Source: Strongylocentrotus purpuratus
Taxonomy: Eukaryota; Echinodermata; Echinoidea; Camarodonta; Strongylocentrotidae
Assembly (NCBI RefSeq): GCF_000002235.5
Contig: NW_022145606.1
Span: forward strand, 20,325,480-20,389,479
Length of the DNA: 64,000 nt
Direction of reading: 5' to 3'
This document shows, in pieces, positions 1 to 11,482 of this stretch (the first letter of the stretch is position 1; each line of letters begins with the position of its first letter). The notes below the pieces were generated by a model. It was given only the letters and a program-made list of their open reading frames with translations. It did not search any database and was not told where the DNA came from. Position numbers and translations under genes: made by a program.

Positions 1-204
1 TTTCACTTTGTCTTTTCCTTTTTCCTTCTTCTTCAATCCCCTCTTTAAATCTCTTTCTCTTTCACTTTTTACTCATCTTTTTTCTCTCCCTCTGTGCCTC
101 CCCCCATCCCTCCTAACGTTCCCTCATTCTTTCTCCCTTCATTTCCTCTCCGTCTATCCCTTCCCCGTTCATCCAACCCATAATTCCCCCATCCCCCTCT
201 CTCC

Positions 205-235
<31 letters not shown>

Positions 236-240
236 AACAG
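1..240 (+). other. 3' end of 5' UTR intron of B-box gene 1, with polypyrimidine tract
   Basis: The stretch is almost pure C/T and ends in a (CT)n run (about 203-236) followed by CAG at 238-240. The same arrangement precedes all six paralogues: a pyrimidine-rich segment, then an acceptor, then a short conserved leader and the ATG. By alignment the usual acceptor lies 18 bases before the ATG. Here that site reads AAG (ends 257) rather than CAG, so either the AAG or the upstream CAG at 240 would be used. The open frames through the tract are low-complexity Ser/Leu/Pro translations and are not genes. Confidence 0.6.
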
Positions 241-275
241 AATTGTTCTGTATAAAGGTCAATACTCTGATCAGG

Positions 276-2081
276 ATGGCGGCAAACTTCAGCTCTGCAG
301 GAAACACCTGTGAAGGAGAGAACTGTGAGGTAATCACAGATGTGACGTACTACGTAACGGAGAAGAAGACGCTCTGCGATGGCTGCGCCTCCAAAGAGGG
401 ATGCATCGGAAAAGCAAGAAAGGGTGGGTTGAATCTTTATTGTGAGGAGCATAATGAAGAAATGAAACTATATTGTAAAACACATGATGTAGCACTGTGT
501 TATTCATGCGCACATATAGATCATCAACAGCCTTGCGTGCAACAGGGTTTAGACCGCGCCATCATGGAAAGTAAAGCGAGCCTAATCACTCTAAAAGAAC
601 AGGCAAAGGACAGATTGAAGCTGTGTCGAGTTTATGGAGATCAGATTCAAAAGTGTAGACAAGACACCGACACCCATCTACAAGCTTTGAAAGAGGAAGT
701 TGATTCGGTAATAAATGAGGCGATCCAAACAGAAAAGGACAAAGAGGAGGAGGATGCTGCAAAAATCAACCAGGAGAGTGATAAGAAGAATTCAAAACTT
801 CACGAGGCGATTAAACAAATTAATGAAAAGATTCGGAAAAACGACGAGGAGAGAAAAAATCTACTTGAACTGAACCGTTCAAATGCAGAGAGAAGACGAG
901 AACCAATCGACAACAAACAGCATGGACTTCACACAGACATACAAACCATCGCTGAAGAGAAAGAGAGAAAGATTGGACAGTTAGAGATATCTTGGCAAGA
1001 TAATACAAAAACCACAGAGACCGAAATACAGAAACTTGATACAGTACTGAAAGAAGATTCAAATGTCGTCAAAGATGGGCATCGTGTAGAGACATCAGTG
1101 AGTGGTATATTAAAGAAGCCGCTGAATGAGGATGAGGTAAAACAAATCACTGGGGTAATTTCAGGTGTGAGGTTTGTGAAGGGTGCTGGGAGAAAGAAGT
1201 ATGATGGGAGGATTGATGGGTATGATAGGGAGTGGAAGCTCATTGATACAATCAATGTCAGTGATAACATCACATTACCGACCATTGTAGGATACATAGA
1301 TGAATGCAATGTGATCATCTCAGATAGATTAAGTGGTAGCCTACATACATACATGTTAGATATAAACACTAAAAATACTCAGAGAGTGATAACCGGTAGT
1401 GATACAACATGGGTTTCTTCCTGTGCATTGCTGAATGATAGCAAGGTAGTATGCGGTAAATACAGTAAAGGGTGTACAGGGGACAGTTTGACTGGATGCA
1501 TCAGTATGTATGACAGACAATGGAAGCACATCAATGACGTCACAATACCAAGAAACACAGCGGATGGTGACGCAGGGGTAGAGGTAGCTGTTGACCAGGA
1601 TGGGATGATCATCGCGGCTGAGTGGGGTCACGCTAAGATATACGTCATCAACCCATCTGATGGTAAGATCATGAATACCATCGCATGTAAACAAAAAATG
1701 TTGATGCGCGGTGTTCTTTCATCAGGTCACATCATCGCTCGACCCTCACCACCAGAACACAGAATATTCATCATCGACAGACAGGGTGCTCAAAGGGAAA
1801 TCCCCCACAGTGGTGTTGTCATGAAAGCCTGCATCGATCATATGAAGGACGACATCTACGTCGTGACATCAGATGATGAGTACAAGACATGTGTGATCGA
1901 TCAGGTGATGAGCGGGATTGACATGAAGAAGAGAAGGGTAGCATCATTCCCTCTATCAAGTAGATTGGGTAATAGGAAGAAACAGTGTAAATATTCTCGC
2001 GTTATGATAACTCCATCGGGGAAACTGATTGCTTGCGATGGAGACAACATTCTCGTATTCAAAAACAAATTTACCCCCTAA
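276..2081 (+). CDS. B-box zinc-finger / coiled-coil / beta-propeller-like protein, copy 1 (intact, 601 aa)
   Basis: The protein is TRIM-like but has no RING. Residues 1-45 hold a Cys cluster (C12-x4-C17, C34-x2-C37-x5-C43) that may be a degenerate B-box1. Residues 56-87 fit a B-box2 zinc site: C56, H59, C67, H70, C75, C78, H83, C87. Residues about 90-285 are rich in Lys/Glu/Gln heptads (coiled coil, expected to dimerise). Residues about 300-601 contain repeated blade-like segments with Asp-Arg-Gln turns, compatible with a WD/NHL-type beta-propeller for ligand binding. The ATG at 276 is chosen over upstream in-frame codons because the leader before it is conserved in all copies and follows a splice acceptor. 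There is no signal peptide or membrane segment, so it is probably cytoplasmic. Family membership is read from motifs. An innate-immune or ubiquitin-pathway role is inference from TRIM biology, and without a RING it is not an obvious E3 ligase. Confidence 0.88.
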   Translation: MAANFSSAGNTCEGENCEVITDVTYYVTEKKTLCDGCASKEGCIGKARKGGLNLYCEEHNEEMKLYCKTHDVALCYSCAHIDHQQPCVQQGLDRAIMESKASLITLKEQAKDRLKLCRVYGDQIQKCRQDTDTHLQALKEEVDSVINEAIQTEKDKEEEDAAKINQESDKKNSKLHEAIKQINEKIRKNDEERKNLLELNRSNAERRREPIDNKQHGLHTDIQTIAEEKERKIGQLEISWQDNTKTTETEIQKLDTVLKEDSNVVKDGHRVETSVSGILKKPLNEDEVKQITGVISGVRFVKGAGRKKYDGRIDGYDREWKLIDTINVSDNITLPTIVGYIDECNVIISDRLSGSLHTYMLDINTKNTQRVITGSDTTWVSSCALLNDSKVVCGKYSKGCTGDSLTGCISMYDRQWKHINDVTIPRNTADGDAGVEVAVDQDGMIIAAEWGHAKIYVINPSDGKIMNTIACKQKMLMRGVLSSGHIIARPSPPEHRIFIIDRQGAQREIPHSGVVMKACIDHMKDDIYVVTSDDEYKTCVIDQVMSGIDMKKRRVASFPLSSRLGNRKKQCKYSRVMITPSGKLIACDGDNILVFKNKFTP

Positions 2082-2525
2082 ATTCGATCCTGTTTGATTA
2101 CAATTTTCCATGCGCACTATGTATCCACATGCATGTGCAAAACAATATACTATGGCTAGCATTCAAATTATTACATGTAGATCTAAATATGTGTGTTATA
2201 ATGTGTACCTAGATTAGCCAAGATTATCTGATATACAGGATCAGAATTTGTCACATAAATATATGAACTGTTGTAATCGTTTCTATATTTCAAAGAAAAG
2301 TGTAGCAATTCATGAATTTGCATAAATACAATTACAATAACCATAACTAGGTTCAAGCCAAGTTTGTACAATGAATAATAGAATACAAAAAGCAAGAGAA
2401 AATATTCAGATGCTATAGTGGAATTCAAATCATAGTGATAGGTGAAAATATATCACTTTCATTAATATACTATAACAATGCAATACGAGGCAGAGTTTCC
2501 TTATCTTTCGAGAGACTAATCAGCT
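2082..2525 (+). other. Conserved 3' flank / probable 3' UTR of gene 1
   Basis: AT-rich sequence directly after the stop is recognisably shared with the regions after genes 2, 3, 5 and 6, for example the stretch around the tail of the coding exon and a later block containing 'ACCTAGATTAGCC'. It probably contains the 3' UTR. I saw no poly(A) signal that I would commit to. The shared block is interrupted at about 2525, where a LINE relic begins. Confidence 0.5.
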
Positions 2526-4530
2526 GTAGCCACACACCCAGGAATATCATTGTTAAATTCAATAACCATCGCACCCGAGAACAGGTCTACAGTGCACGAT
2601 CCAAGCTAAAGAATCTTAGCGATGATATTAAACACCATGTTTACATCAATGAAAGCCTCACTAAGAAGCGGAAATAACTTCTCTGGAAGGTTAGAAACAA
2701 ATTCAAGAAAATTATTGATAAGACATGATCCCAAGTAATTTTCTAACTGTAGAATCAGGAATTCCACAAGGATCAATACTGGGGTCATTAATTGTTTGCC
2801 TCTATGTGAATGGTATTTGTAACCTGCAACTCCAAGACAAAGGTTTCCTCAATGCAGATGACACGGCTGTGTTTCATCCTGAAAAGGATCATAAAGTTTA
2901 TGAATGCAATCTCCAAAAATACTTTTACAGTATCTTGAAATGGCTTAAATAAGATGGGCTGTTTTTAAATGCATATAAACCCAAACAATACTTTTTGGTT
3001 CTAAAAGAAAAAAATCTTACTTATAATACTTATTAAAGTATACAAACCTAGGTGTAACACTAGACAAATATCTTATCATGGTCGCTACATGTAAGATAAG
3101 TTGTTAAGAAAGTATCGGGTACGATTGCCTGCAATAGACGTATACGCCATTTTATTTCCCGTAAAAATCTGATTACATTATACTATTCTCTTATCCTACC
3201 GCATTTAAACTGCAGTAATTCAGTATGGGGAAATACTTCGAAACATAATCTAACAAAATTGCAAAAACTACAAAAACGTGCCGAATATTTTACCTCAACA
3301 ACTTTTAATGAGTAAATTGAAATATTAATTCATGCATTTGTTTCCTCTAGGATTGATTGCTGTAATGCTCTATTGTTTGGTTTGGCCGAGAAAGATATAA
3401 GAAAATTGCAAATTGTCCAAAATTGTCCTGCAAGACTTGTTGAACGAGCAAGGGGGAGGTATCCAGGAACACCCATGTTGACTCGCCTTCATTGGTTACC
3501 TGTAAAAGAAAGAATTGTTTATTAAGTTTTTATGTTGTGTCACAAGGTAATGATTCTTAAAATTCCCGACTTATTTTTTTGATATTATTTGCTCTTACAT
3601 ACCCGGTAGAAATCTCCGCTCCTCAACAAAGAATTTCCTGCCTGTCCCTACCACATCGACCGAAACATATGGTTCTCGTGCCTTTTCAACGGCAGCGCCT
3701 GTCTTGTGGAATCAGTTTCCTGACCAGCTTCGAGTTGTTGGGAGCATTGAAGGCTTTGGAAGAGCCCTGAAAAACATTTTTTTTTCGAGGGTCTCCTAGA
3801 GCTGCTTCGTCCGTTGCCGGTTCGGAGGCTGATTCGACATGATGAGTGTCTGTTTGTTGAATGTGTTATATGTCAATTAGTTTACCTTCTATGTAGGTGT
3901 AATTATAGGTGCATTGGTTAACTTTCACATAAATATTGTTTGTAATTTGCTTATCTATTTTTTATTTATTGTTGTATTAATGTTGTTGTTATGTTATCAA
4001 ATTTGTTATGATTGTTAAGCGCATAGAAACATGTTCAATTCATTATGCGCTTCATAAATATTCCCCATTATTATTTGTATTAATGGCGGTCAAAATTATC
4101 AGAAATGCATCTTGATTTTTAAAATCATCAACGACCTATCACCACCATTTCTAAATCCATGTATTAGTGAAAGACTGGTATTGTAATCTACTCGTTATGC
4201 TCTAAACAGTCCATTATTCATTAAAAGATGTTGAATAAAACCTTAAAATGAAAACCTTAGCGGTTTCAGGGGCTAAATTATTATAAATTACCCTGTAATA
4301 TTCAAAACTGTAAGTCTCTGCAAAGTCTTTATTTTCCTTTTTCTGATTTATATTAAATTGATTTGAATTGTTGTATATGCCATGTATATTTTTACCTTTG
4401 TATGTATGTTTTGAATTCATGTATTTATTGATGTATAGCTTTGTTCTGTCTTTGAGATCAGGTCCAGAAATGGACTTGAAATAAGACCACCCTGTTGAAA
4501 TAAAACTATAATAAATAATAAATGATTAAA
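2526..4530 (+). mobile_element. LINE relic (Jockey/CR1-L2 superclade), 5'-truncated, with a second LINE nested inside
   Basis: Translations of the + strand show a conserved LINE segment at 2550-2680 (reads VYINESLTKKRK), then reverse transcriptase motifs at 2725-2952 (GIPQGSILG, then NADDTAVF), a thumb segment (YTNLGVTLD, about 3038) and the usual 'KLQKLQKRA' region near 3260-3290. The element is broken by the insertion at 3330-4077 and resumes at about 4086 (FKIINDLSPPFLNPC). It ends near 4530 after an A/T-rich tail. There is an internal deletion between the first segment and the RT, plus several stops. The clade assignment is approximate. Confidence 0.8.
3330..4077 (+). mobile_element. Nested LINE 3' end (CR1-like), 5'-truncated
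   Basis: This insertion inside the older LINE encodes a different RT C-terminus. Segments read SSRIDCCNALLFGLAEKDI and later TPMLTRLHWLPVKERI, and finally a 'SRAFSTAAPVLWNQFPDQL'-type segment at about 3680-3740. A 3' UTR with a GCGC stem (about 4018-4050) and an ATTATTATT-like tail follow, as is common for CR1/L2-type 3' ends. Short direct repeats (TATTAAT, about 3323-3329 and 4079-4085) flank it, which fits target-primed insertion. It is a plain 5'-truncated copy with stops. Confidence 0.75.
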
Positions 4531-4790
4531 TAAAGGTACATACCTGCTTTACACCAAGTACATGTGTAGGTTTATTCGTGTAATAGTTTCAAATTGATTG
4601 ACCGCTTTTTTCAGCTAGTGAAATCCATTCAAATTTGTTTTATAGTAATGAGTAAACAAGATACACAATTGAGGCGGGGTGGGGGGGGGGGGGGTGGCAG
4701 GCAAAAATACCTTCTACCAATGTAACTACCGGGGACAAATTAAATGTTACACCTTTTGTCTCGTCAATATTTCTAACAAACCCTTGTAAA
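4531..4790. other. Unit spacer, no gene
   Basis: AT-rich paralogous spacer with a G homopolymer run (about 4678-4694). Part of it resembles 49030-49260, after gene 5, including the 'TTTTTTCAGCTAG' segment. I see no gene in it. Confidence 0.5.
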
Positions 4791-6440
4791 TAATATGCTT
4801 AACATTGCATAGCATTAAATGTATCATGCAATTATATGCATAGCAAATATGCTCAGAACATATAAACATGGTTATTTACTATATGCATTATGTCATGTTA
4901 TTACAAAAAGAAAGAAAGAGTGTGACTGCTGGATAAAATTTTCCTTCTATTTTGCTATAAACACTGCATTGTAAATTGATTTATATGATTTAATTATATG
5001 TTTCCAAACAGAACATTGATTTGTTACATTACATTAAAAGTGATGTATATTGTTATAAACAGAATATTGATATACATTAATGAAGTTTCATAAATATAAT
5101 ACAATACATGTATATAGCTGCATAATACGCATTATTTGTAAGATAAACGTTTGTTGGTTTTGTCATCTCTTTGTGAGACTATTTGTTATGTATCATTTAT
5201 TTTAATAAAAGCGATGCTATACTATTGCAGAGCTTTTTTTTAATCCAACGCACAACTTGTAAATAGCTGCATAATACTAAGTTTCTGCAACGTTCGATTT
5301 AATTTGTTGACTTGATTTTTATAAGGCATATGTACATATTATGTATTTAACAAGTGCATTTTGATCGAATGAATAATACAATACACCATATAAATACTTT
5401 GTAAAGTCTTGTTATCTATAACAGATTAAATACATTAAAACTATGCTCATTATAATTTGCATAGCAGAATATTACCTAGTATTTGAAAAGATTCAACATT
5501 ATTGATTTTATCATTTCGCTCAATGCGATTTTTTCCCGAGACAAATGCAATAATGTTGAAATAAGTTGCAGTCTTGTTATCTTACAAACTCACACAATGT
5601 AGATGGCTGTACATTGTTTAGTTTCTCTAAAATTTAATGTGTTGATTTATAATTTTGTTTGGAGACATTCGATATATTCATGTAGCCAAAAAGTAAATTT
5701 GATAGAATGAATAATATTAACATTATATTTATGGACAATTTTCATTATCTATCAAGGAAGTATTTATATTACAAGTATGATTATGGTATCTTAATAACAC
5801 AATATACCCAGTATTCGTAAAATTAACATCTGTTGATTTCGTTATTATTTTATGTGTATTTTTCTAAATCTATCATTTAATTCACATTACGAGTATGCTC
5901 ATTAAACAAAAACATACCCATATAATACTTAGCATTTGTCAGATTCAACACTGTTGATGTCATTAAGTTGCTATAGGAAATATCAATCTTTGATATGTAA
6001 TTTGATGGAACAGATAATAGAATCATATCGTGCATGTGAGCTGCACAAGTTGTCATCGCTCACATTCACCACATGTAGATTATACGTATTACTTGCACAT
6101 TTAAATTGTTTATTTGTATTTGTCTTTAGACATGGTTATATTAACATTAAAAACAAATATGTAATGTTATAAAAAGTATATTCATTACATAAAAATAAAA
6201 CAACAACGATGCAAGGTCATGAGAATGATGATGAAGATGATGGGTTACAAGTGTTTAGCGCCGGTATGTTATCAACATGTATCAAGAAATTATTCGCATT
6301 CCAAATATGCTCGAGAAATGTACATAGCGGCATAACTCACAATATTTGTAAGATTTTACTTGTTTGTATTGTTAATTATTAAATGAGATATTGTTATCTC
6401 TGTTGTGTATGTTGGTGAAGGAGATGCTATAACAATTAAA
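4790..6440. repeat. Diverged satellite-like tandem array (about 110-260 bp monomers)
   Basis: A degenerate consensus recurs: (ACATGTA-A-TAGCTGCATAATA), then 'AGTATTTGTAAGATTCAAC', then a TTGTTGATTT segment, then 'TTTGCTATGAGA'. Instances lie near 5108, 5259, 5462, 5597, 5800, 5912, 6058 and 6318. The same type of array follows every gene in the window. No coding potential was seen. The region also holds one short open frame (5936-6172) that is merely the array read in one frame. Confidence 0.6.
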
Positions 6441-6559
6441 TAAGTTGTATTTTGTGTTATTTCCCTCTCACTCACTAGCAACATTCAGATCACTGCATTA
6501 TATGGTATCCCAGTCACACACTGCTACTCGCAATCACTAATGTTGTTTGCCAGTTGAAA

Positions 6560-7060
6560 TGTTATCTTTGTGTTCATTTTTTTTTTCGGGGATGGAGATT
6601 CTTCTTTTATTCTCTGGAATGTACAATGTAGTTTATATTTGTGCATGAGTGTATCTCTTGTTTGATGGTTATAATTTGTGTGTGGACAAATTAAATCAAA
6701 TGCTATACATTGAAATAAATTACAGAGTTTTGTTATCTATCGGGAGACCATTGATTTTACACATTTTGAAAATAGCTGTAGCATAGAGGGTACCGAAGTA
6801 TGGCGTCATACTGACTAAGTTGTCAAGGTAACTGGCCCCAAGCGATTGTGTGCTCATCAATAGTGTGGTGATCATACCATGCCGTTGATTAAATGATTTC
6901 AGTGTAAATCTTATACGCAGGCTCTGAACTAGTAACCTGGACGACGAGCGAATATCATAGCGAGTATGTACTCTATTCTGAGTACAATTGATAACCATGG
7001 ACATCCACAAACAGTTTGCTAGAAAATGATTATGCAAAGGCAATGTCAAGCTTCACCCAG
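6560..7060. promoter_or_regulatory. Conserved noncoding block with CRE-like site (unit 1)
   Basis: This block recurs at 22290-22840, 30770-31290, 51000-51230 plus 52676-52990, and 56040-57410. Its centre carries a TATGACGTCATA palindrome in the units near 22527 and 56203. Here the core reads TGGCGTCA (about 6798), one base off the CREB/ATF consensus. Conservation exceeds that of the surrounding satellite. It could be a distal regulatory element or simply a slowly diverging part of the duplicated unit. No ORF is conserved between copies. Confidence 0.4.
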
Positions 7061-7397
7061 GATGCACTTAACCGACAGTAACATTAACATGCATTCAATG
7101 CCAGCTCATATTCGGAATATTTGACATGACATTAATCGGTTTGATATTATCAAATTGGGGAAATTTTGATGCATCTATTTATTATGTTTCGAAACCATCA
7201 TACAATGTTCCATTGGTTATAACAATCTTTGTCTATGAAAAAATGGCTTTGTGCTTAAACATGTCTTCAAAATTTAAATGGTCATTTATCAATGTGAGTT
7301 TCGTCATAGGTTTGAGGTAAGACACTTGGGAGGAACATTAAATGAAATAAGGGACAGAAGTATTAACAGTGAACACATGATAGAATTGAAAACAGGA

Positions 7398-7500
7398 GAA
7401 TGGGAGATATATGGAAAGAGAGAAAGATAGAGAGAGAAAGAGAGAAAGAAAGAAAGAGAGAGAAAGAAAAATAGAGAAAAGGAAGTGCAGGGAGAAATGA
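7398..7500. repeat. GA-rich microsatellite (unit 1)
   Basis: Imperfect (GA)n/(GAAA)n purine tract on the + strand. Equivalent purine tracts occur between the CRE-like block and the first-exon-like block in the other units (23185-23390, 31640-31770, 53370-53510). Open frames through it are low-complexity artefacts. Confidence 0.8.
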
Positions 7501-7779
7501 TATAAAAAGGTAAAAAGAGTAAGTGGGGGGAAAAGAGATATATACATGAGGGGAAGACAGATATAGATATAGATACTCATAATGAAAACGTGTTAAGATA
7601 TTTACAAAGCTGTGTAAAAAGGGTCTAGCCAATAACAAGGCACCGGTGAAATAGGGGGAATGCACTTAGCGTACATGCCATTCAGCCAAATTTTCATACA
7701 CAAAACACTCAATATTTGTTACAGTAAGTCTGATATACTTTGACTAACTACAGCTGGTTATTTGCATCTCATAGGAACC

Positions 7780-8228
7780 CCCCCCCCCCCAACTCCATGT
7801 AGCGCTCTTTTGACATCACGGTGAGTGTTAATGCATTCATCCTATGCTAGACTGATATGATTCATGTTCATATTAATCTATTCACAAAGAGCAACGGAGC
7901 ACATCTTTTGTCAACGCTCATACATCGTGTGTTTGGGAGACAATTACTTTTTTTCTCTAATGCAATATACATGCACGGTATGCATGCAAGCCATGTGTGA
8001 AGAATGCCCATATATTCGTGGGCCAATCAGTGGCAAGTGAGCATCAGTTTGACGTAGGATGGCCTACAACGAGACGCCATCTTGATTTGCACCTGATGCA
8101 CATGTTACAAGAGGTTGGATGAATTGTTCTTCTTCGAACAGTTTCAATTCGAAAAAAGCATCTAGATGATCAGCTTTCTTTATGACTTCAATTACGAAGA
8201 TTTGAATTGCAACATATCGGTATATAAG
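7780..8228 (+). promoter_or_regulatory. First-exon-like conserved block with splice donor, extra copy
   Basis: This conserved noncoding block contains a CCAAT box ('GGGCCAATCAGTGGC' near 8020) and ends in AAG|GTGAGC (GT at 8229-8230). Copies lie at 13530-14089, 24575-25798, 43565-44292 and 57765-58239, each 0.7-1.8 kb upstream of a coding exon. This copy is followed by a second one at 13.5 kb before gene 2, so it is either an alternative first exon or a remnant of a lost unit. A role as promoter plus 5' UTR exon is inference from position, conservation and the donor. Confidence 0.45.
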
Positions 8229-8229
8229 G

Positions 8230-9200
8230 TGAGCTTAACATTGTATGTTGGTCATTTTGAGGTGAAAAGGTTTGGTTTCATTCAAGGAAGCTGATGAAAA
8301 ACCGTAATTATGCGAGAAAAGGAGAAAGTGTATTTATGCGGGTTGAGGTATGAGGATAAATCAGGATGATGCCTGGCAACGATATTACTGAATACATCGT
8401 TTTCTCTCGCTTGCTAATAATACCTTACAATCTAGATAGTATATATAAATGTGTCTATATGTATGTAAATATGTCTATTTGTACAAGAATTGGAAAACAA
8501 ATACTCTGATGCATTTGGGATGATGGCGAAGTGAAACCAAGAAACAGAGACACTTGGAGAGAAAAATAGATGGAAACGAAATTTCAAGTTGCGGGTTCGT
8601 CACAATGTGTTAAGAGGGGATAGGGGTATTGACATGGATAGTGTGAAAGAAAGCGATAACAAGGTAGGGGGATAGAGAGGAAAACAGAGAGGGAACAAGA
8701 AAGTGGGGGGGGGGGAGAAAGGAATTAATAGATAAAGAGAAAGAGAGATAAGAATAGAGGGGTAAGAAGACTGAACGTGGATATATAAGGAAATAGAGAG
8801 AGAGCAGGAAGAGACAACTAATGACAGATAATTATAATGATTTTAAGACTTTTGCACTGTTGTAGCATATATCCTGCCAATGAGGGGGCATCTGTGGAAT
8901 TGGGGGTTAAAGAGAGAGGGGGAGGGGCGCAACATGGACTTAGAGTACATGTCATTAAGTTAACTGTTCATGCATGTAACTCTCAAATATTGTTGGAGTG
9001 AAAATCATGAAATGAGTTGATTATCAAATACTTAAGAAACAACATTGGTGCAAGAAAAGAAATAACATACAACATACAAACATTACACACATGTAGTGAA
9101 AGAAAGAGAAAGATTGATTCAAGCCGAATCAAACAGATACTAGTCTTGTTTAGATGGAGGCAAGTTAACCTGGGGTGGTGTTAAAAGCTAGTCGGGGTAA
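8230..9200. other. Spacer with GA-rich tract, no gene
   Basis: Continues the paralogous unit for about 200 bp, then enters purine-rich sequence (8640-8810, with a G run near 8704-8714) related to the other GA tracts. Near 9070-9140 it resembles 57490-57560. No gene was seen. Confidence 0.5.
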
Positions 9201-10562
9201 ATAGTTCAGTTCACTGCAGTTCATTTATTTAAATCATAAAACCATAACATAATATATATACAAAAGTAACATGAAACAATCATAATCTTACAATTCTGGA
9301 ATTAAGAAATCGGAGACTAAAAAGGAAGTTTGAACAAACTTGTAAGTAAATATAGTCCCCTGACATAAATAATAAATAACGAGATTACATGTTTTTACAC
9401 GTTACAACAATAATAACAATATATAAATAAGAAACTACACATTATAGATACACACACACAAACACCATTCACTCACTCACACACACACACACACACACGC
9501 ACACACATGCATGGTATATTGCAATGTAGAACAACTACAAAGAAAGAGTTAAGGGAAATAAGAAGAGACCAACTGTCTCTTCAATAGAACTTTAAAGGAT
9601 GATATAGTTGTGCATAATGTTAGCTTATCAGTTAAATCATTCCAAATACGGGGACCATTATGTCTAAAAGAGTAAAGCATTAACTGGGTAGAGACCTTTG
9701 GATAATGATACTTGATACAGGAACGAGTATTATATGAATGAACAGATTTATTAAGGATAAACATTTGACAAACTCTTTTAGGTACATAATTATTATAAAC
9801 ATTATACATCATAATAGCACTTTGAATTGTATGTATATCATAACTATTGAGTGTTCTTAGACGAAAAAAACAGGGGACGTGAATGAGCTTGATCATGGGA
9901 GTTTGTACATATTCTTAAAGCTTTCTTTTGAAGTTTATGGAGAGGTTCTAGTTTAGTTGTTCCCACACCGGCCCAGGTGATATTACAGTAATGTAAGTAA
10001 GGCAAAATTAAACAATTATACAACATAAACAATACTTTTTCAGGCAGAAATACACGTAATTTACAAAGAACACCAATGTTTTTAGATATTTTGTTAGTTA
10101 TATACAATCGATGATCCTGAAAAGATAAAGTATCAATCAATAGGATACCACGAAATTTAACGGAAGAGCACACGTTCAAATTTATATTGTTTATAAATAT
10201 TTGTAAATCATTAATATTGCAAGGATTAGTTTAATTATGAAAATAAAGTACACTTGTTTTGTCATAATTTATAATCAATTCATTAGCATTAAACCATTCA
10301 ACAACCTTTTCTAATTTTTTATTTACTTCTGACATTAATTTATCAAAATAATTATGAGATGCAATCAGGTTTGTGTCGTCAGCAAATAAGACAAAACGAA
10401 AAAAAGATGAAGCAGAACTAAGGTCATTTATGTAAATTAAAAATAGGAGAGGACCCAGTATGGAGCCCTGTGAGACTCCATACTGGATCCTCTCTCTGTC
10501 AGAAATAAAGCTGTTGTATGATGTGAATTGAATACGATCACTTAAATAAATATTACTCCCTT
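9200..10562 (-). mobile_element. LINE relic, minus strand (Jockey/CR1-like), 5'-truncated
   Basis: On the minus strand the RT palm reads YGVSQGSILGPLLFLIYIND (about 10490 to 10430) and then FADDTNLIAS (about 10395). A thumb/C-terminal region is open in two frames (10179-9844 and 9896-9549), with 'NCLILPYLHYCNI' and 'LHKLQKKALRIC' and then a 'RIWNDLTDKL' segment. The 5' end is abrupt at 10562, just before the finger region, a typical 5' truncation. The 3' end is less clear. A CA microsatellite at 9473-9508 lies in the 3' part. Stops and a frameshift show it is dead. Confidence 0.8.
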
Positions 10563-10656
10563 ATTGTTCTAAGATGGTGACGTAGGTGTAAAGACCGGAC
10601 TAGTGATCGTCTGAACGATGATCGTGTTAGCTACACCTACCTTTACCCCGACCTAT
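10563..10656. other. Short unassigned spacer
   Basis: Under 100 bp between the truncated LINE and the hairpin MITE. It has small internal inverted matches (GTAGGTGTAAAG against CTACACCTACCTTTAC) and no gene. Confidence 0.4.
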
Positions 10657-10659
10657 TTA

Positions 10660-10873
10660 CACTATGAATATGACAGACAAAGAAAGCGGACAAAATATAC
10701 AGTTCCCCAGGTAGACAAAGGAACATCCTTTCACTGCTATTATGTAGAAAGGTGAATATGCATGTGACACCTGTTCTACACATTTTTACATAATAGCAGT
10801 GAAGGGATGTTCCTTTGTCTACCTGGGGAACTGTATATTTTGTCCGCTTTCTTTGTCAGTCATATTCATAGTG
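10660..10873. mobile_element. Hairpin MITE, 214 bp, TTA target duplication
   Basis: Two arms of roughly 88 bp (10660-10750 and 10787-10873) are near-perfect reverse complements around a loop of about 36 bp. Ends read CACTATGAATATGAC and GTCATATTCATAGTG. TTA flanks both ends (10657-10659 and 10874-10876), the 3-bp TWA target typical of PIF/Harbinger elements. It contains no gene. The 61-aa open frame crossing it is incidental. Confidence 0.75.
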
Positions 10874-11482
10874 TTACTCCTGTACAAATCCACGAGTAAC
10901 TCACTAAAGCGTTGGTCACATCCCACCGTGCGTGTTTTTAGTCCGTACGGTTTTTGGGGAGGCCACGGCCGCCACGTTTTCTGAAAACGTAGGGAGGGAG
11001 TGGCAAAGGCAGGGAGGGAGTACCGGCAAAGCACGTCACACGCACGGTGTAAGTACGTGGCCCGCACGCCACGCCTGGCCTAGAGCGGTTGCGTGCATCG
11101 TACGTTGCGCACGTGGTAAGTGCGTTGTACGTGCTTACAACGTGCTTACTACGTGCTTACAACGTACGGTCTCCGTGCGGTTGCCACGTTATCTTACGGA
11201 GGCCGTACTTACACGTGCTGCTCACGTACGGTGTCCTTACTCACTCGCACGTTGTAAGTGCGTGCACGTACGAAGAACTTGGTGAGTCGGGGTATGTCGA
11301 AGTATATAGGACGACATTCCCATTTTCTCTAGAAGTCCCAGCTGCTGCTGCCTCCTCAAGATGCCGCCCATTCCACCGCAGAGACTCCGGGTTCTGATGC
11401 TGCAAGAACACCTTCAAGTGGCAGCGCATGAGCACGACGTGGTATTACTTGCCTTGATACGGGAGAGAGAGAGGCAACAGAG

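Noticed and set aside
8-313. Open frames rich in Ser/Leu/Pro/Phe across CT tracts (also near 15.5, 26.6, 41.5, 45.8, 53.8 and 58.6 kb)
   Set aside because: They are translations of pyrimidine microsatellites at splice acceptors, with no domain, and run in several frames at once.
6720-7049. 109-codon minus-strand open frame in the CRE block
   Set aside because: Not preserved as an open frame in the other copies of the block.
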